DNA of 64,000 nucleotides, taken from the NCBI RefSeq assembly GCF_000524475.1, contig NZ_BAVQ01000037.1:40008-104007 (forward strand). The letters are read 5' to 3'. This DNA is from Tomitella biformata AHU 1821. Lineage in GTDB: Bacteria; Actinomycetota; Actinomycetes; Mycobacteriales; Mycobacteriaceae. The notes beneath the pieces were generated by a model. It saw only the letters and a program-made list of their open reading frames with translations. It was not told the DNA's origin and did no database searches. The position numbers and the translations under genes are program-made. Positions 25,789-35,023 of the stretch are shown here, one piece after another (positions within the stretch are counted from its first letter, which is position 1; each line of letters opens with the position of its first letter).

Positions 25789-26631
25789 TCAGCCGGCGCT
25801 AGCGATCTCCTCCAGGATCAGCTCGGCGGTGCGCTGCGGCGCGAGCTCGGGGATCCAGTGGTGCACCCCGGGCAGGACCTCCAGCCGGTAGGGCGCGTCC
25901 ACGAACCGGGCGGTCAGCTCCGCGCCGCGGCGGCCCAGAAATGGGTCGCCGTCGGACCAGATCAACATGGCGGGGACGGTCACCGGCGTCGCCGTTGCGC
26001 GAGGGCTGGCCAGCGGGATGGCGCGGTACCAATTGAGCATGGTGCGGCAGGTCGTCCGATCCTCCAGCTGCGCGGTATACGTCGCGGCCAGCTCCGGCGG
26101 TAGGCCTGGGATGCCGCGACGCGCAAACCTGCCGAGGATGAACTCGGGCAGCCACGGCAGCTGGAAGAACAGCATGTAGGTGCTCTTGAGCGACTGGGTG
26201 CCCGTCATCGCGCGCAGGAATGCGCCCGGGTGGGGCACGGACAGCGCCGTGACGGTGCGGACTCGCCCGGGATGGCGCTGCGCGAGGGTCCAGGCGACCA
26301 TCGCGCCCCAGTCATGGCCCACGATGTGCGCGCGCTGGACGCCCGCGGCGTCCAGCATCGCGACGATGTCCGCGGCGAGCTTGTCGGCGGTGTACTGCCG
26401 CCGCCCGCGCGGGCGCGCGCCGGGGGAGTAACCGCGCTGGTCCGGGGCCAGGGTGCGGTACCCGGCGGCGTTGAGCAGCTTTGCGACCGGGTCGAAGGAG
26501 TGGCGGTTCTGCGGGAAGCCGTGCAGCAGCACGACGGTCTCGGCGGCGGAATCGGCTGCGGCGGAATTGGCTGCGGCGGGACCGGAATCCGAGACATCGA
26601 ATCGCAGTCCGTCGCGAGTGAATGTGTCCAT
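25789..26631 (-). CDS. Alpha/beta hydrolase, epoxide hydrolase-like
   Basis: This 280-residue protein has HGFPQ (oxyanion segment), GHDWGA with an aspartate nucleophile, and HHW with the catalytic histidine near the end. The Asp-nucleophile HDWGA is typical of epoxide hydrolases and haloalkane dehalogenases rather than serine esterases. SDGDPFLG is a possible acid. A Pro/Ala-rich insert of about 15 residues follows the first strand. It lies opposite to and between the two ferredoxin-reductase genes, with a KstR-like palindrome 42 bases upstream of its start. The ATG at 26631 lacks a clear ribosome-binding site. Confidence 0.85.
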   Translation of the reverse strand: MDTFTRDGLRFDVSDSGPAAANSAAADSAAETVVLLHGFPQNRHSFDPVAKLLNAAGYRTLAPDQRGYSPGARPRGRRQYTADKLAADIVAMLDAAGVQRAHIVGHDWGAMVAWTLAQRHPGRVRTVTALSVPHPGAFLRAMTGTQSLKSTYMLFFQLPWLPEFILGRFARRGIPGLPPELAATYTAQLEDRTTCRTMLNWYRAIPLASPRATATPVTVPAMLIWSDGDPFLGRRGAELTARFVDAPYRLEVLPGVHHWIPELAPQRTAELILEEIASAG

Positions 26632-26672
26632 CAGCCAATTATGCCCACACGGCCAGGCGCAGGTTATGATGG

Positions 26673-26686
26673 TTGAACGTGTTCTA
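26673..26686. promoter_or_regulatory. KstR-like palindrome TNNAACNNGTTNNA
   Basis: TTGAACGTGTTCTA fits all eight fixed bases of the KstR operator consensus (TNNAACNNGTTNNA) known for steroid catabolism genes in Mycobacteriales. It lies between the divergent epoxide-hydrolase-like gene and the second ferredoxin-reductase gene. Other TetR proteins bind similar sites, so the regulator is inferred. Confidence 0.5.
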
Positions 26687-26699
26687 GTTTTACAGTGCA

Positions 26700-26715
26700 T
26701 GTGATCTGAATCACT
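26700..26715. promoter_or_regulatory. Crp-like box TGTGA-N6-TCACT
   Basis: TGTGATCTGAATCACT matches 9 of 10 fixed bases of the Crp/GlxR palindrome. It is 14 bases from the KstR-like palindrome and 87 bases before the second ferredoxin-reductase start. The two sites together suggest dual control of that gene and its divergent neighbour. Confidence 0.55.
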
Positions 26716-26802
26716 CGAGTGTTTCAGTATTGCGCTATAGATTGACGGTCGGTGTCTGCGCGATTTCCGGGCAGTGCCGAGACAGCGAACGTGAGGATTG
26801 AA

Positions 26803-28497
26803 ATGACCTATGTGATCACCCAGGCATGCTGCAACGACACCGCGTGTGTCGACGTGTGCCCGGTCGACTGCATCCGTCCCACGGCCGACGACGCGGCGTA
26901 CGCCACCACTGAACAGCTCTATATCGAGCCCACCACGTGTATCGACTGCGGCGCCTGCGTGGACGCGTGCCCGGTGGACGCGATCTTCCCGGATGATCAG
27001 CTCAGCGAGCAGAACGCCAAATACACGCAGATCAACGCGGACTACTTCGAGAAGAACCCGCTCGTCGTGGACTGGGACTCCTTCACCCCGCCCACGCCGA
27101 TCGTCGTGGCCAAGGAGGACGTCCCGCTGCGGGTCGCGATCATCGGCACCGGCCCGGCCGCCACCTACGCCGCCATCGACATCGTCACCCAGGGCGGGCG
27201 CTCCGTCGAGGTCGACATGTTTGACCGCCTGCCCTCCCCGTGGGGCCTGGCGCGCGGCGGCGTCGCGCCTGACCATCAGGGCACCCGCATGATCACCGAC
27301 ACCTTCGAGAGTGCGGTGCGCAAGCCCAACGTCGCGGCGCACCTGAACGTGGAGATCGGCAAGCACCTCAGCCACGAGGAGCTCCTCGAGCACCACCACG
27401 CCATCGTCTACGCCGTCGGCGCGTCCACCGACCGGCACCTGAACATCCCCGGCGAGGACCTGCCCGGCAGCCATGCCGCCACGGACTTCGTCGCCTGGTA
27501 CAACGGCCACCCGGACTACGCGGACCACGAGTTCGACCTCAGCGGCGAGCGGGCCGTCATCGTCGGCAACGGGAACGTGGCCCTCGACGTCGCGCGGATC
27601 CTCGTGAGCGATCCTGACGTGCTGGCCAAGACCGACATCGCGGACCACGCCCTCGCCGCGCTGCGCAAGAGCAACATCCGCGAGGTCGTCGTGCTCGGTC
27701 GCCGCGGCCCGGCGCAGGCCGCGTACACCAGCAAGGAGCTGATGGGCCTGGCAGATGTCGCCGGTGTCGACATTGTTATCGACCCCCGCGATCTCGAGCT
27801 CGACGACCACAGCCAGGCGCTCGTGGATTCGCCCGACGCACCGCTGCCCCTCGAGGTGAAGATGCGGTGGGCCCGCGATTTCGCGGCGCGCACCCCAAAC
27901 CCGGACCACAAGCGCATCGTCTTGAGCTTCCTCGGCTCGCCGGTGGAACTCGTGGGCGACGGCCGCGTGGAGGGCATCGCCATCGCGCGCAACGAGCTCG
28001 TCGTCGACGACGCCGGCGCCCTCCAGGCGCACGCGACCGGCGAGGTCGAGACTCTCGACGCGGGCCTGGTCATGCGCTCGATCGGCTACCGCGGCGTGCC
28101 CGTGCCAGGCGTGCCCTTCGACGATAAGCGGGGCATCATCCCCAACGTCGACGGCCGCGTGATCGACCCGGCTACCGGCGAGCCGCTGCTGGGTATCTAC
28201 ACCGTTGGCTGGATTCGGCGCGGGCCGTCCGGCACCCTGGGCACCAACAAGAAGTGCGCGGCCGACATGGTCAAACTGCTTGCCGCAGACGTTAAGGACA
28301 AGCTCCTGGCCCGCCCCGTGCAGAGCCGGGACGCGCTGAACGCGCTCCTCGCCGAGCGGCAGCCAGACGCCGTCAGCTTCCAGGAGTGGACTGCGCTGGA
28401 CCGCGTCGAGCGCGAGCGCGGCAAGGAGGTCGGCCGCCCCCGCGTCAAGGTCACCGACTGGGCGCAGATGATCGACATCGCCAAGGGGCGGGTCTGA
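26803..28497 (+). CDS. Ferredoxin-NADP reductase with N-terminal ferredoxin domain (FprB-like), copy 2
   Basis: This is a second 564-residue fusion of the same length and domain order as the gene at 24082, with most residues identical. The ferredoxin cysteines ([25 protein letters not shown]), the FAD turn [10 protein letters not shown] and the NADP turn [11 protein letters not shown] are all kept. Differences are scattered and mostly conservative. Its upstream DNA carries KstR-like and Crp-like sites that copy 1 lacks, so the copies are probably regulated differently. The ATG at 26803 follows GAGGAT. It precedes menD by 37 bases. Confidence 0.93.
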   Translation: MTYVITQACCNDTACVDVCPVDCIRPTADDAAYATTEQLYIEPTTCIDCGACVDACPVDAIFPDDQLSEQNAKYTQINADYFEKNPLVVDWDSFTPPTPIVVAKEDVPLRVAIIGTGPAATYAAIDIVTQGGRSVEVDMFDRLPSPWGLARGGVAPDHQGTRMITDTFESAVRKPNVAAHLNVEIGKHLSHEELLEHHHAIVYAVGASTDRHLNIPGEDLPGSHAATDFVAWYNGHPDYADHEFDLSGERAVIVGNGNVALDVARILVSDPDVLAKTDIADHALAALRKSNIREVVVLGRRGPAQAAYTSKELMGLADVAGVDIVIDPRDLELDDHSQALVDSPDAPLPLEVKMRWARDFAARTPNPDHKRIVLSFLGSPVELVGDGRVEGIAIARNELVVDDAGALQAHATGEVETLDAGLVMRSIGYRGVPVPGVPFDDKRGIIPNVDGRVIDPATGEPLLGIYTVGWIRRGPSGTLGTNKKCAADMVKLLAADVKDKLLARPVQSRDALNALLAERQPDAVSFQEWTALDRVERERGKEVGRPRVKVTDWAQMIDIAKGRV

Positions 28498-28534
28498 GTT
28501 CATTCCGCGCGAGCGGCGTGACACCCTGGATGCC

Positions 28535-30148
28535 GTGAATCCGTCCACTGCCCAGGCCGCCGTCATCGTCGACGAGCTGATCCGCGGCGGGGTCCGGGAT
28601 GTCGTGCTGTGCCCCGGCTCCCGCAACGCCCCGCTCTCGTTCGCCCTGTTCGAGGCTGACAAGCAGAGTCGGCTGCGTCTGCATGTGCGCATCGACGAGC
28701 GCGGCGCCGGTTTCCTCGCGGTGGGTCTGGCTCTCGCGTCGGGCCGCCCCGTGGTGGTGGTGATGACCTCCGGGACCGCCGTCGCCAACCTCGGCCCGGC
28801 TGTGCTCGAGGCGAACTACGCCCGTGTGCCGCTGATCGTGCTCAGCGCCAACCGGCCCTATGAACTGCTTGGGACGGGCGCGAATCAGACCGTCGAGCAG
28901 TTCGGGCTCTTCGGCTCGCAGGTGCGGGCCACCATCGGCCTCGGCCTGGCGGAGCCCGAGCCCGAGCGGCAGCACAGCGCGTGGCGCTCCGCGGTGTGCC
29001 GGGTCCTGGCCGAGGCCTGCGGCACCCGCTCCGGGCTGTCCGGGCCGGTGCAGTTCGACGTGCCGCTGCGTGAGCCGCTAGTTCCTGACGCGCAACCCGC
29101 GGCGGCGCCCGAGGGCCGCGCCGACGGCGGACCGTGGACCCGGGTGCCCGACGCGAAAATCGAGGTGGACGTCCCGGTCGACCTCTCCCTAGACACAGTT
29201 GTCATCGCCGGCCACGGCTCCGGCCGGCTGCCCGAGCTCGACGGCGTCCCCACCATCGCGGAGCCCACCGCCCGCCAGCGCGGCATCCCCACCAACCCCC
29301 TGGCCCTGCTCGAGGTGCGGCCGCGGCAGGCGATCATCACCGGCCGGCCCACGCTGCACCGGCCGGTCTCGGCGCTGCTCGCGGACCCGGTCGTCAACGT
29401 CATCGCGCTGACCACCGGACCCCGCTGGCCGGACGTCACCGGCAACATCGCGGCCACGGGCACCCGGCCGCTGGTCGTCGGCGCGCCCTCCGCGGACTGG
29501 CTGGCCAGCTGCGCAGCGGCGGACGCCACGGCGCAGGCCTCGATGGCCACACAGCTCGCCGCACACCCCGATCCGACCGGCCTGCATGTGGCACGGGAGG
29601 TGCTGCGCGCGCTGCGGGCGGGGGACCAGCTGATCCTCGGCGCGTCGAACCCGGTCCGCGATATCTCGCTGGTCGGCGAGGTGCCAGCGGGTGTGCTCGT
29701 GCGCTCTAACCGCGGGGTGGCGGGCATCGACGGCGTCGTCTCGACCGCGATCGGCGCCGCATTGGGACATGGCGGCCGGACCGTGGCCTTGCTGGGCGAC
29801 CTGACCTTCCTGCACGACGCGAACGGGCTGATGCTCGGGCCCGACGAGCCTCGGCCACGCGATCTCACCATCGTTGTCGCCAACGACGCGGGCGGCGGTA
29901 TCTTCGAGCTCCTGGAACAGGGCGACCCCCGCCACGGTGCGGCGTTCGAGCGGGTCTTCGGCACCCCGCACGCCGTGGACCTCGCGGCGTTGTGCGCGGC
30001 CCACCACATCCCGCACACGCCGGTGCCCCTGGCGGAGTTGGCGGTGGCGCTGGGCGCGTCGACCGGCGGTATCCGGGTCCTAGAGGTAGCGACGGACCGC
30101 TCCGGGCTGCGCGCGCTGCACGCTGCCATCCGAGCCGGGCTGCGATGA
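28535..30148 (+). CDS. menD: 2-succinyl-5-enolpyruvyl-6-hydroxy-3-cyclohexene-1-carboxylate synthase (MenD)
   Basis: This 537-residue thiamine-diphosphate enzyme makes SEPHCHC from isochorismate and 2-oxoglutarate, an early step of menaquinone synthesis. The N-terminal segment has [13 protein letters not shown] and the conserved glutamate in [13 protein letters not shown]. The C-terminal segment carries [14 protein letters not shown] and the diphosphate/metal motif [11 protein letters not shown]. Length is normal. The start is a GTG at 28535. It overlaps the DUF3592 gene by ATGA (30145-30148), the same order as in Mycobacterium tuberculosis (Rv0555-Rv0556). Confidence 0.95.
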   Translation: MNPSTAQAAVIVDELIRGGVRDVVLCPGSRNAPLSFALFEADKQSRLRLHVRIDERGAGFLAVGLALASGRPVVVVMTSGTAVANLGPAVLEANYARVPLIVLSANRPYELLGTGANQTVEQFGLFGSQVRATIGLGLAEPEPERQHSAWRSAVCRVLAEACGTRSGLSGPVQFDVPLREPLVPDAQPAAAPEGRADGGPWTRVPDAKIEVDVPVDLSLDTVVIAGHGSGRLPELDGVPTIAEPTARQRGIPTNPLALLEVRPRQAIITGRPTLHRPVSALLADPVVNVIALTTGPRWPDVTGNIAATGTRPLVVGAPSADWLASCAAADATAQASMATQLAAHPDPTGLHVAREVLRALRAGDQLILGASNPVRDISLVGEVPAGVLVRSNRGVAGIDGVVSTAIGAALGHGGRTVALLGDLTFLHDANGLMLGPDEPRPRDLTIVVANDAGGGIFELLEQGDPRHGAAFERVFGTPHAVDLAALCAAHHIPHTPVPLAELAVALGASTGGIRVLEVATDRSGLRALHAAIRAGLR

Positions 30149-30606
30149 GCGCATTGCGTCTGACCTGGCCGGATTCCTGGCATCCCATCGAGCCGCTCGC
30201 GTTGGGCAAGCGGATTGTGTGGGGCTTGGCCATCGCTATCACCGTGCTGTCCGCGGTGCTGCTGGCCGCGGTCTGGCGCAACGATCACGCCATCGAGGCG
30301 GATAAAGGCGTCGCCTACGCGCAGGTCCTATCCGCCGGACATCTGCGTTCCACCGTCAGCTTCGTGACCCCCGACGGCGCCACCTACAACCCGCCACTGG
30401 GCGTGCTCTACCCGACAAAACTGGTTCAAGGCCAGTCGATTGAGGTGGAATACGACCGCGCCGACCCGGACCTGGTGCGGGTCAGCGGCCGGGACGTCAG
30501 CATCGCTTTGGTGCCCGTGGGTTCCGTCATTTTGGGCACCTGGTTGATCGCTGGCGGGGCGCTATGGCTCCTGCGGCGCGCGCAGCAGGTACGGTCGCAA
30601 GCGTGA
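30145..30606 (+). CDS. DUF3592-type membrane protein
   Basis: This 153-residue protein has a membrane segment near residues 25-45 ([19 protein letters not shown]), an extracytoplasmic beta-rich domain with [20 protein letters not shown] and [18 protein letters not shown], and a second membrane segment near residues 120-145. That is the DUF3592 layout. It overlaps menD at its start (ATGA) and menG at its end (GTGA, 30603-30606). Its conserved place between menaquinone genes in related bacteria hints at a linked role, but no function is known. Confidence 0.87.
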   Translation: MSALRLTWPDSWHPIEPLALGKRIVWGLAIAITVLSAVLLAAVWRNDHAIEADKGVAYAQVLSAGHLRSTVSFVTPDGATYNPPLGVLYPTKLVQGQSIEVEYDRADPDLVRVSGRDVSIALVPVGSVILGTWLIAGGALWLLRRAQQVRSQA

Positions 30607-31289
30607 ATAGGGCAACCCTCGAGAAGGATCCGCGTGAGGTCGCGTCGATGTTCGACGGCGTGGCGAAGCGGTACGACATCACCAACACCGTGCTGTCCTT
30701 CGGGCAGGACCGCAATTGGCGCAACGCCACCCGTGAGGCGCTGGCCCTGCGGCCCGGTGAGCGTGTGCTGGACCTGGCCGCCGGCACCGGCGTCTCCACC
30801 GTGGAGCTGCGCCGCTCCGGCGCCTGGTGTGTCGCCACCGACTTCTCCAAGGGCATGCTCAAGGTCGGCCGCACGCGCCGCGTCCCCATGGTGGCGGGCG
30901 ACGCGATGGCCCTGCCGTACGGGGACGGGATGTTCGACGCGGTGACGATCTCCTTCGGACTGCGCAACGTCGCGGACACGGACGTGGCGCTCGCCGAGAT
31001 GGCACGCGTGACCAAGCCCGGCGGGCGGCTGGTGGTCTCAGAGTTCTCCACCCCGGTCTTCGGCCCGTTCCGCACCGTCTACATGGAGTACCTGATGAAG
31101 GCGTTGCCCGCTGTGGCGACCGCCGTCTCCAGCAATCCCGACGCGTACGTCTATCTGGCGGAGTCCATCCGGGACTGGCCCGACCAGGCGGCCCTCGCAA
31201 ATCGCATCGAGAAGGCGGGTTGGGGCGCCGTCGAGTGGCGCAATCTCACCGGCGGGATCACGGCACTGCACCGGGCTGTCAAGAACTGA
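30603..31289 (+). CDS. menG: Demethylmenaquinone methyltransferase (MenG/UbiE)
   Basis: This 228-residue SAM-dependent methyltransferase carries out the last step of menaquinone synthesis. Its start, [20 protein letters not shown], closely resembles mycobacterial homologues, which favours the GTG at 30603 over upstream starts. Motifs are [15 protein letters not shown] for SAM binding, [26 protein letters not shown] and the C-terminal [10 protein letters not shown] typical of UbiE/MenG. It overlaps the DUF3592 gene by GTGA and ends six bases before a convergent gene. With menD it forms a partial menaquinone operon; other men genes are outside the window. Confidence 0.94.
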   Translation: MNRATLEKDPREVASMFDGVAKRYDITNTVLSFGQDRNWRNATREALALRPGERVLDLAAGTGVSTVELRRSGAWCVATDFSKGMLKVGRTRRVPMVAGDAMALPYGDGMFDAVTISFGLRNVADTDVALAEMARVTKPGGRLVVSEFSTPVFGPFRTVYMEYLMKALPAVATAVSSNPDAYVYLAESIRDWPDQAALANRIEKAGWGAVEWRNLTGGITALHRAVKN

Positions 31290-31295
31290 GTCAAC

Positions 31296-32483
31296 CTATT
31301 CGGGCAGCGGCACGCCGTCCCACTCGTGATCGTGCATGAATCCCTCGGGGAATCCGACGCGGTACCGGATGCTCTGACCCAGGATGTCTGCCATCGCGAG
31401 CGGCAGGGCCAGGGCGGGCAGCGGGTCCGACCGCGAGGTGATCACCTCGTCGGCCGCGCGGGCGTCGCGGAGGAATCCGCGCAGCGTGTTGCCGGGCAGC
31501 GCGGACTTGCGCCAACCGTAGAGCAGCATGCCCGGCCCGAGCATCCGCCGGACCCCGGGCTTCGGGGTGATGACGGGCTCGCCGGGGTCGACGGCGCCCA
31601 GGAACGCACGATCGACGCGGTCCTCGCGGCTGAAGAGCAGCAGGCCGCTCGTGGCCCGGGGATTGCACTCGATGGCGAACAGGCCGTCCGCGGTGTCGAC
31701 GAAGTCGAAGCCGATCTGGCCGCTGAAGTTGATCGCCTTGACGCGGTCGCGGACCCACCCGGCGAGGCCGTCGTGCTCCACATGCTCGTAGTAGAGACTG
31801 GATCGGCCGTCAATCGCGTAGTTGACGGGGTAGAGCGTGTGCGCCAGCACCTGGCCGTCGCGGCAGATCGAGTAAGTGCAGTACCTCGGGCCCTCCGCCC
31901 ATCCCTGCGCGAGCCACGGGTTCTGTGGGTCGAACGCCACGCGCGGAGTCTCGCCGGGGGACACCTTGAGCACGTCCTGGGCGCCGCGGGAGTAGCAGTG
32001 CTTCAACGCGAATGGCCCGGGAATCTCCAGTTCCGCCAGCTTCGCCTCGGTGTCGACCAGGGCGTAGGGGAGCGTGGGCACTCCCATCGAGCGCAGCATC
32101 TCCTGGAACGCGAACTTGTTGTCCAGGCGGTCGACCTGCTCGAAGTCCAGGAGGAACAGCTCGCACTCCGCGGGGAACAGCCCGGGGTGCCGGCGCACCG
32201 CCGCCGCCAGGATGTCCGTCTCCTCGTGCACGGTGACCACCAGGTCGATGTGGTGCTCGCGCGCGATCCGGGCCAGGTCCTGCGCCCACGCGACGGGCTC
32301 GTGGCTGGGCCGCGCGACGAGGAAGGAGTCCGCGGTCGAGTTCGAGAACCGGGAGATGGGGAAATGCAGCGAGTCGGCGGTGTACACCCGATGCCCGCCA
32401 GCCTGGAACAACCGGGCCAATTGCAGCGCCAGGAACGACCGGCCGAACGTGATCAGCACTCTCTTGCCGGATTCGGTGGACAT
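31296..32483 (-). CDS. ATP-grasp superfamily protein of unknown substrate
   Basis: This 395-residue protein begins with a Rossmann-like preATP-grasp domain (VLITFGRSFLALQLARLFQ). An ATP-grasp core follows, with DNKFAFQEMLRSMGVPTLPY, FALKHCYSRGAQDVLKV and the metal-binding end IGFDFVDTADGLFAIECNPR. These resemble the carbamoyl-phosphate-synthase-like group that joins a carboxylate to an amine using ATP. The C-terminal 90 residues are specific to this protein. It stands alone, convergent with menG and divergent from the membrane protein at 32660. No partner gene reveals the product. Confidence 0.83.
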   Translation of the reverse strand: MSTESGKRVLITFGRSFLALQLARLFQAGGHRVYTADSLHFPISRFSNSTADSFLVARPSHEPVAWAQDLARIAREHHIDLVVTVHEETDILAAAVRRHPGLFPAECELFLLDFEQVDRLDNKFAFQEMLRSMGVPTLPYALVDTEAKLAELEIPGPFALKHCYSRGAQDVLKVSPGETPRVAFDPQNPWLAQGWAEGPRYCTYSICRDGQVLAHTLYPVNYAIDGRSSLYYEHVEHDGLAGWVRDRVKAINFSGQIGFDFVDTADGLFAIECNPRATSGLLLFSREDRVDRAFLGAVDPGEPVITPKPGVRRMLGPGMLLYGWRKSALPGNTLRGFLRDARAADEVITSRSDPLPALALPLAMADILGQSIRYRVGFPEGFMHDHEWDGVPLPE

Positions 32484-32659
32484 CAGGCCTCCTCGTCGAC
32501 GTGCGCGAGGCCGACATCAGCCACCGCCTCGGCCGTGAAAACCATTGCCGTGCAGGGGAATACGAGGGCTTACGCGTCGCTTGAACTAGCCAGGGAGGCC
32601 TCAATCCAATAGTCGGAAACCGCGAAGCCATTCTACCGGCTAGAAGACGGGAGGCGCAC

Positions 32660-33637
32660 GTGTTCCTACTCGGAGTACTGGTCGCCAGCGGTGCCGCGGT
32701 CGCCTATGGCATCTCCACGGTGCTGCGGGCCATGGGTGCGCGCAATGCCGCGATCGCCGATCACCAGGACGCCTTGCCCTTGACCGCCGTGCCCTCGCCA
32801 GCACTGCCCTCGACGGTGGGCACATTCCGCAATCGCCGCTTCCTGCTGGGCACCGGATTCCTGTTGCTCGGCTTCGCTGGCGGCGCGGTGGCGGCCCGGA
32901 TCCTGCCGCTGTTCCTATCGCAGACGATCGTCTCGGCCAACCTCATCGTCACGGCGCTGATCGGCTCCCTGGCACTGAACAACACGCTGCACGCCCGCGA
33001 CTGGGTGGCGATGGCCACCGTCGTGTTCTCGCTGTGCGCGCTGGGGGTGTCGTCTGCGCATCACAGCGGCGGCGGGCAGGGCCGGGACCTGCACTGGGCG
33101 CTGTTCGTCTCGACGCTCGTGCTGAGCGGTCTGGCATTGCTCGCCATCTGGCAGTTGGCCGAGCGTGGCGGGCTGCTCTACGGGGCGCTGGCCGGGGTTA
33201 TGTTCGGGGTTATCGCGGTGGGCGTGCGCGTCCTGGACGGCGTGAGCCCCTTCGACCCGGGACGGCTGCTGATGGACCCTGCCGCGTGGACCATCGCGAT
33301 CGCCGGCAGCGTCGGCTTCTATGTGCAGACCGTGGCGCTACAGGTCGGACGCGTGAACGGCGTGACAGCGATGCTGGTGGTGGGCGAGACCGCCGCGCCG
33401 GGCCTCATCGGGGTGCTGTTCCTGGGCGACGCAGCCCAGCCCGGGCTGGTGTGGCTGGCGTACACGGGGTTCGCTGGCGCGGTCGTGGGCGCGGTCCTGG
33501 TGGCGCTATACAATGCGGACGAGTCGGACCATTTCGACGAGTGGGAGCCGCCGCCCGGGGGCTGGAGCCTGCGTCGTCGCTACGGAACGGGACGCAAAAC
33601 CCGGCGGGTGAGCCTCGCTGACCGGATCCGTCGCTAG
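32660..33637 (+). CDS. DMT-superfamily-like membrane protein, about ten membrane segments
   Basis: This 325-residue hydrophobic protein has about ten membrane segments in two similar halves (early LLGVLVASGAAVAYGISTVL and later LPLFLSQTIVSANLIVTALI), as in drug/metabolite transporters. The C-terminal 40 residues are charged and cytoplasmic (DESDHFDEWEPPPGG, then an Arg-rich end). The GTG at 32660 has GGGAGG about eight bases upstream, and TTCTA-N5-TAGAA lies at 32631-32645. Its stop shares CTAG with the convergent esterase stop. Substrate unknown; magnesium/NIPA-type relatives are possible. Confidence 0.78.
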   Translation: MFLLGVLVASGAAVAYGISTVLRAMGARNAAIADHQDALPLTAVPSPALPSTVGTFRNRRFLLGTGFLLLGFAGGAVAARILPLFLSQTIVSANLIVTALIGSLALNNTLHARDWVAMATVVFSLCALGVSSAHHSGGGQGRDLHWALFVSTLVLSGLALLAIWQLAERGGLLYGALAGVMFGVIAVGVRVLDGVSPFDPGRLLMDPAAWTIAIAGSVGFYVQTVALQVGRVNGVTAMLVVGETAAPGLIGVLFLGDAAQPGLVWLAYTGFAGAVVGAVLVALYNADESDHFDEWEPPPGGWSLRRRYGTGRKTRRVSLADRIRR

Positions 33638-34740
33638 TTCACAGCGGTCAGTAGCGAGCCGTGCGTGGTCCGGATGAAGCGGCCAATCTCCGCGATCGCG
33701 CGTTGGCCCTCGGGGATCACGTCCGCGAACACGGGGAACACGTGCGGCTGTCGATCCCAGATTTGCAGCTCACAGGGCACGCCCGCCTGGGCGAGGCGCT
33801 CGGCAATCAGCTCGGAGTCCTCCAACAGCATCTCGTGCGAGCCGACCTGGATCAGCGTCGGCGGCATGTTTCGCAGGTCTGCGTTCACCGGGCACACGCG
33901 GGGGGCCTGCCCGCGGCTGGCCATCGCCGTCTGGTCCTGCCGCTCGGAGATCTTCGTCAGCTGCGGCACCGCATTCTTGGGGAACATGGAGCAGCGCTTG
34001 GCGTTCTTGCTCTGCATCTTGTGCGTGGGGTCCATCTCGGTCAACGGGGAGATGGCGACGATGGCGGCCGGCATCGGCATCCCCGCGGCCTCGATGGCCA
34101 GGGGCACCGCGAAGGCGAGGTAGCCGCCCGCGGAGTCCCCTGCAACGGTGATCTGCTCGGAGGAGTAGCCGTTGTCGAGCAGCCAGCGGTACGCGTCCAC
34201 GCCGTCCGCGATCGAGTCGGTCACGGTGGCGGCGGGCAGCATGCGGTAGTCGACCATCAGCACCGCGGACTGGCTCACTGCCGAGATCCTCGAGACCAAG
34301 CGTCGGTGGGTGCGGATGCCGCAGCACAGGAACGCGCCGCCGTGCAGGTACAAGATGACGTGCTTGGTGTTGGAACCCGGGCCTTGCAGCCACTCGGCAT
34401 TGCAGTTCTGCAACCGGACCGGCTGGTACGTGGTGCCGTCGATGGGGCGGAGCGCGCCGGCGGCCTTGTCGATCAGCGCGACGGGCCAGGGCAGGCGGCT
34501 CGTGCGCGACCACACGGAGAGGGCAGGCCGGACCGTGAACTGGAGGGAACGGGACAAGGCCTGGGAGGCGAGACTGGTGCCGCGGATGTGTTGGCGGCGC
34601 ACGGTGGTGGGCATCGGGGCGGGCCCGCCACCCGGCGTGAGGCCCGGCGTGTTCAGCAGGTGAAGCGATCCCGGTTGTGCCACGTCAACCTCCTGGTGGA
34701 TGGGCTCGCCCTGGCGGCTGGCCTGATCGAATGATGACAC
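33634..34740 (-). CDS. Alpha/beta hydrolase, hormone-sensitive-lipase-like esterase
   Basis: This 368-residue protein has the HSL-type motifs. YLHGGAFLCCG near residue 130 forms the oxyanion hole, GDSAGG near residue 205 holds the catalytic serine, and QPHVFPVFAD near residue 335 holds the histidine. The first 75 residues are a low-complexity extension without an obvious signal peptide. LipN/LipU-type esterases of mycobacteria have a similar plan and act on short acyl esters or carbonates. It diverges from the L,D-transpeptidase. An inverted repeat lies immediately upstream of its GTG start. Confidence 0.85.
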   Translation of the reverse strand: MSSFDQASRQGEPIHQEVDVAQPGSLHLLNTPGLTPGGGPAPMPTTVRRQHIRGTSLASQALSRSLQFTVRPALSVWSRTSRLPWPVALIDKAAGALRPIDGTTYQPVRLQNCNAEWLQGPGSNTKHVILYLHGGAFLCCGIRTHRRLVSRISAVSQSAVLMVDYRMLPAATVTDSIADGVDAYRWLLDNGYSSEQITVAGDSAGGYLAFAVPLAIEAAGMPMPAAIVAISPLTEMDPTHKMQSKNAKRCSMFPKNAVPQLTKISERQDQTAMASRGQAPRVCPVNADLRNMPPTLIQVGSHEMLLEDSELIAERLAQAGVPCELQIWDRQPHVFPVFADVIPEGQRAIAEIGRFIRTTHGSLLTAVN

Positions 34741-34789
34741 AGAACTAGGTGTTCAGGGTCACATTGTTATGGAATTGTGCACTAGTTCT
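34741..34789. promoter_or_regulatory. Inverted repeat AGAACTAG / CTAGTTCT in divergent promoter region
   Basis: AGAACTAG (34741-34748) and CTAGTTCT (34782-34789) are perfect inverted copies separated by 33 bases. They begin at the base next to the esterase start codon. The spacing suits two half-sites for a dimer on the same face of the helix. A weak Crp-like sequence lies between them. Confidence 0.4.
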
Positions 34790-35023
34790 AGCACTCTGGC
34801 GGCATCTTTACGTCGCTGATCAGCAGCTATGTAATAAAAACCAACGTCCATGTTCCAGTGTGGGAATGGGGCATGCGTTCCGTTAGGTGAGCGCCGGCGA
34901 CTTCCCGCACATCTGGAACTCTGTTGTTTTCGACGTGGCGGTGCGTGGTGCGCCGAGGGGCCCCGATAGAGTCGGCAGGGTAACGAACCGAATATGAGCA
35001 CGACGAACCGAGGTGTTAGCGCA

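Noticed and set aside
25789..28788. A 999-codon open frame on the minus strand covering the epoxide-hydrolase-like gene and the whole second ferredoxin-reductase gene
   Set aside because: The part beyond 26631 is antisense to a well-supported gene and is an effect of high GC at third positions. Only the last 280 codons encode a recognisable protein.
32486..32512. GGCCTC/GAGGCC hairpin upstream of the ATP-grasp gene
   Set aside because: A six-base GC pairing with a 15-base loop is common by chance in DNA of this composition.
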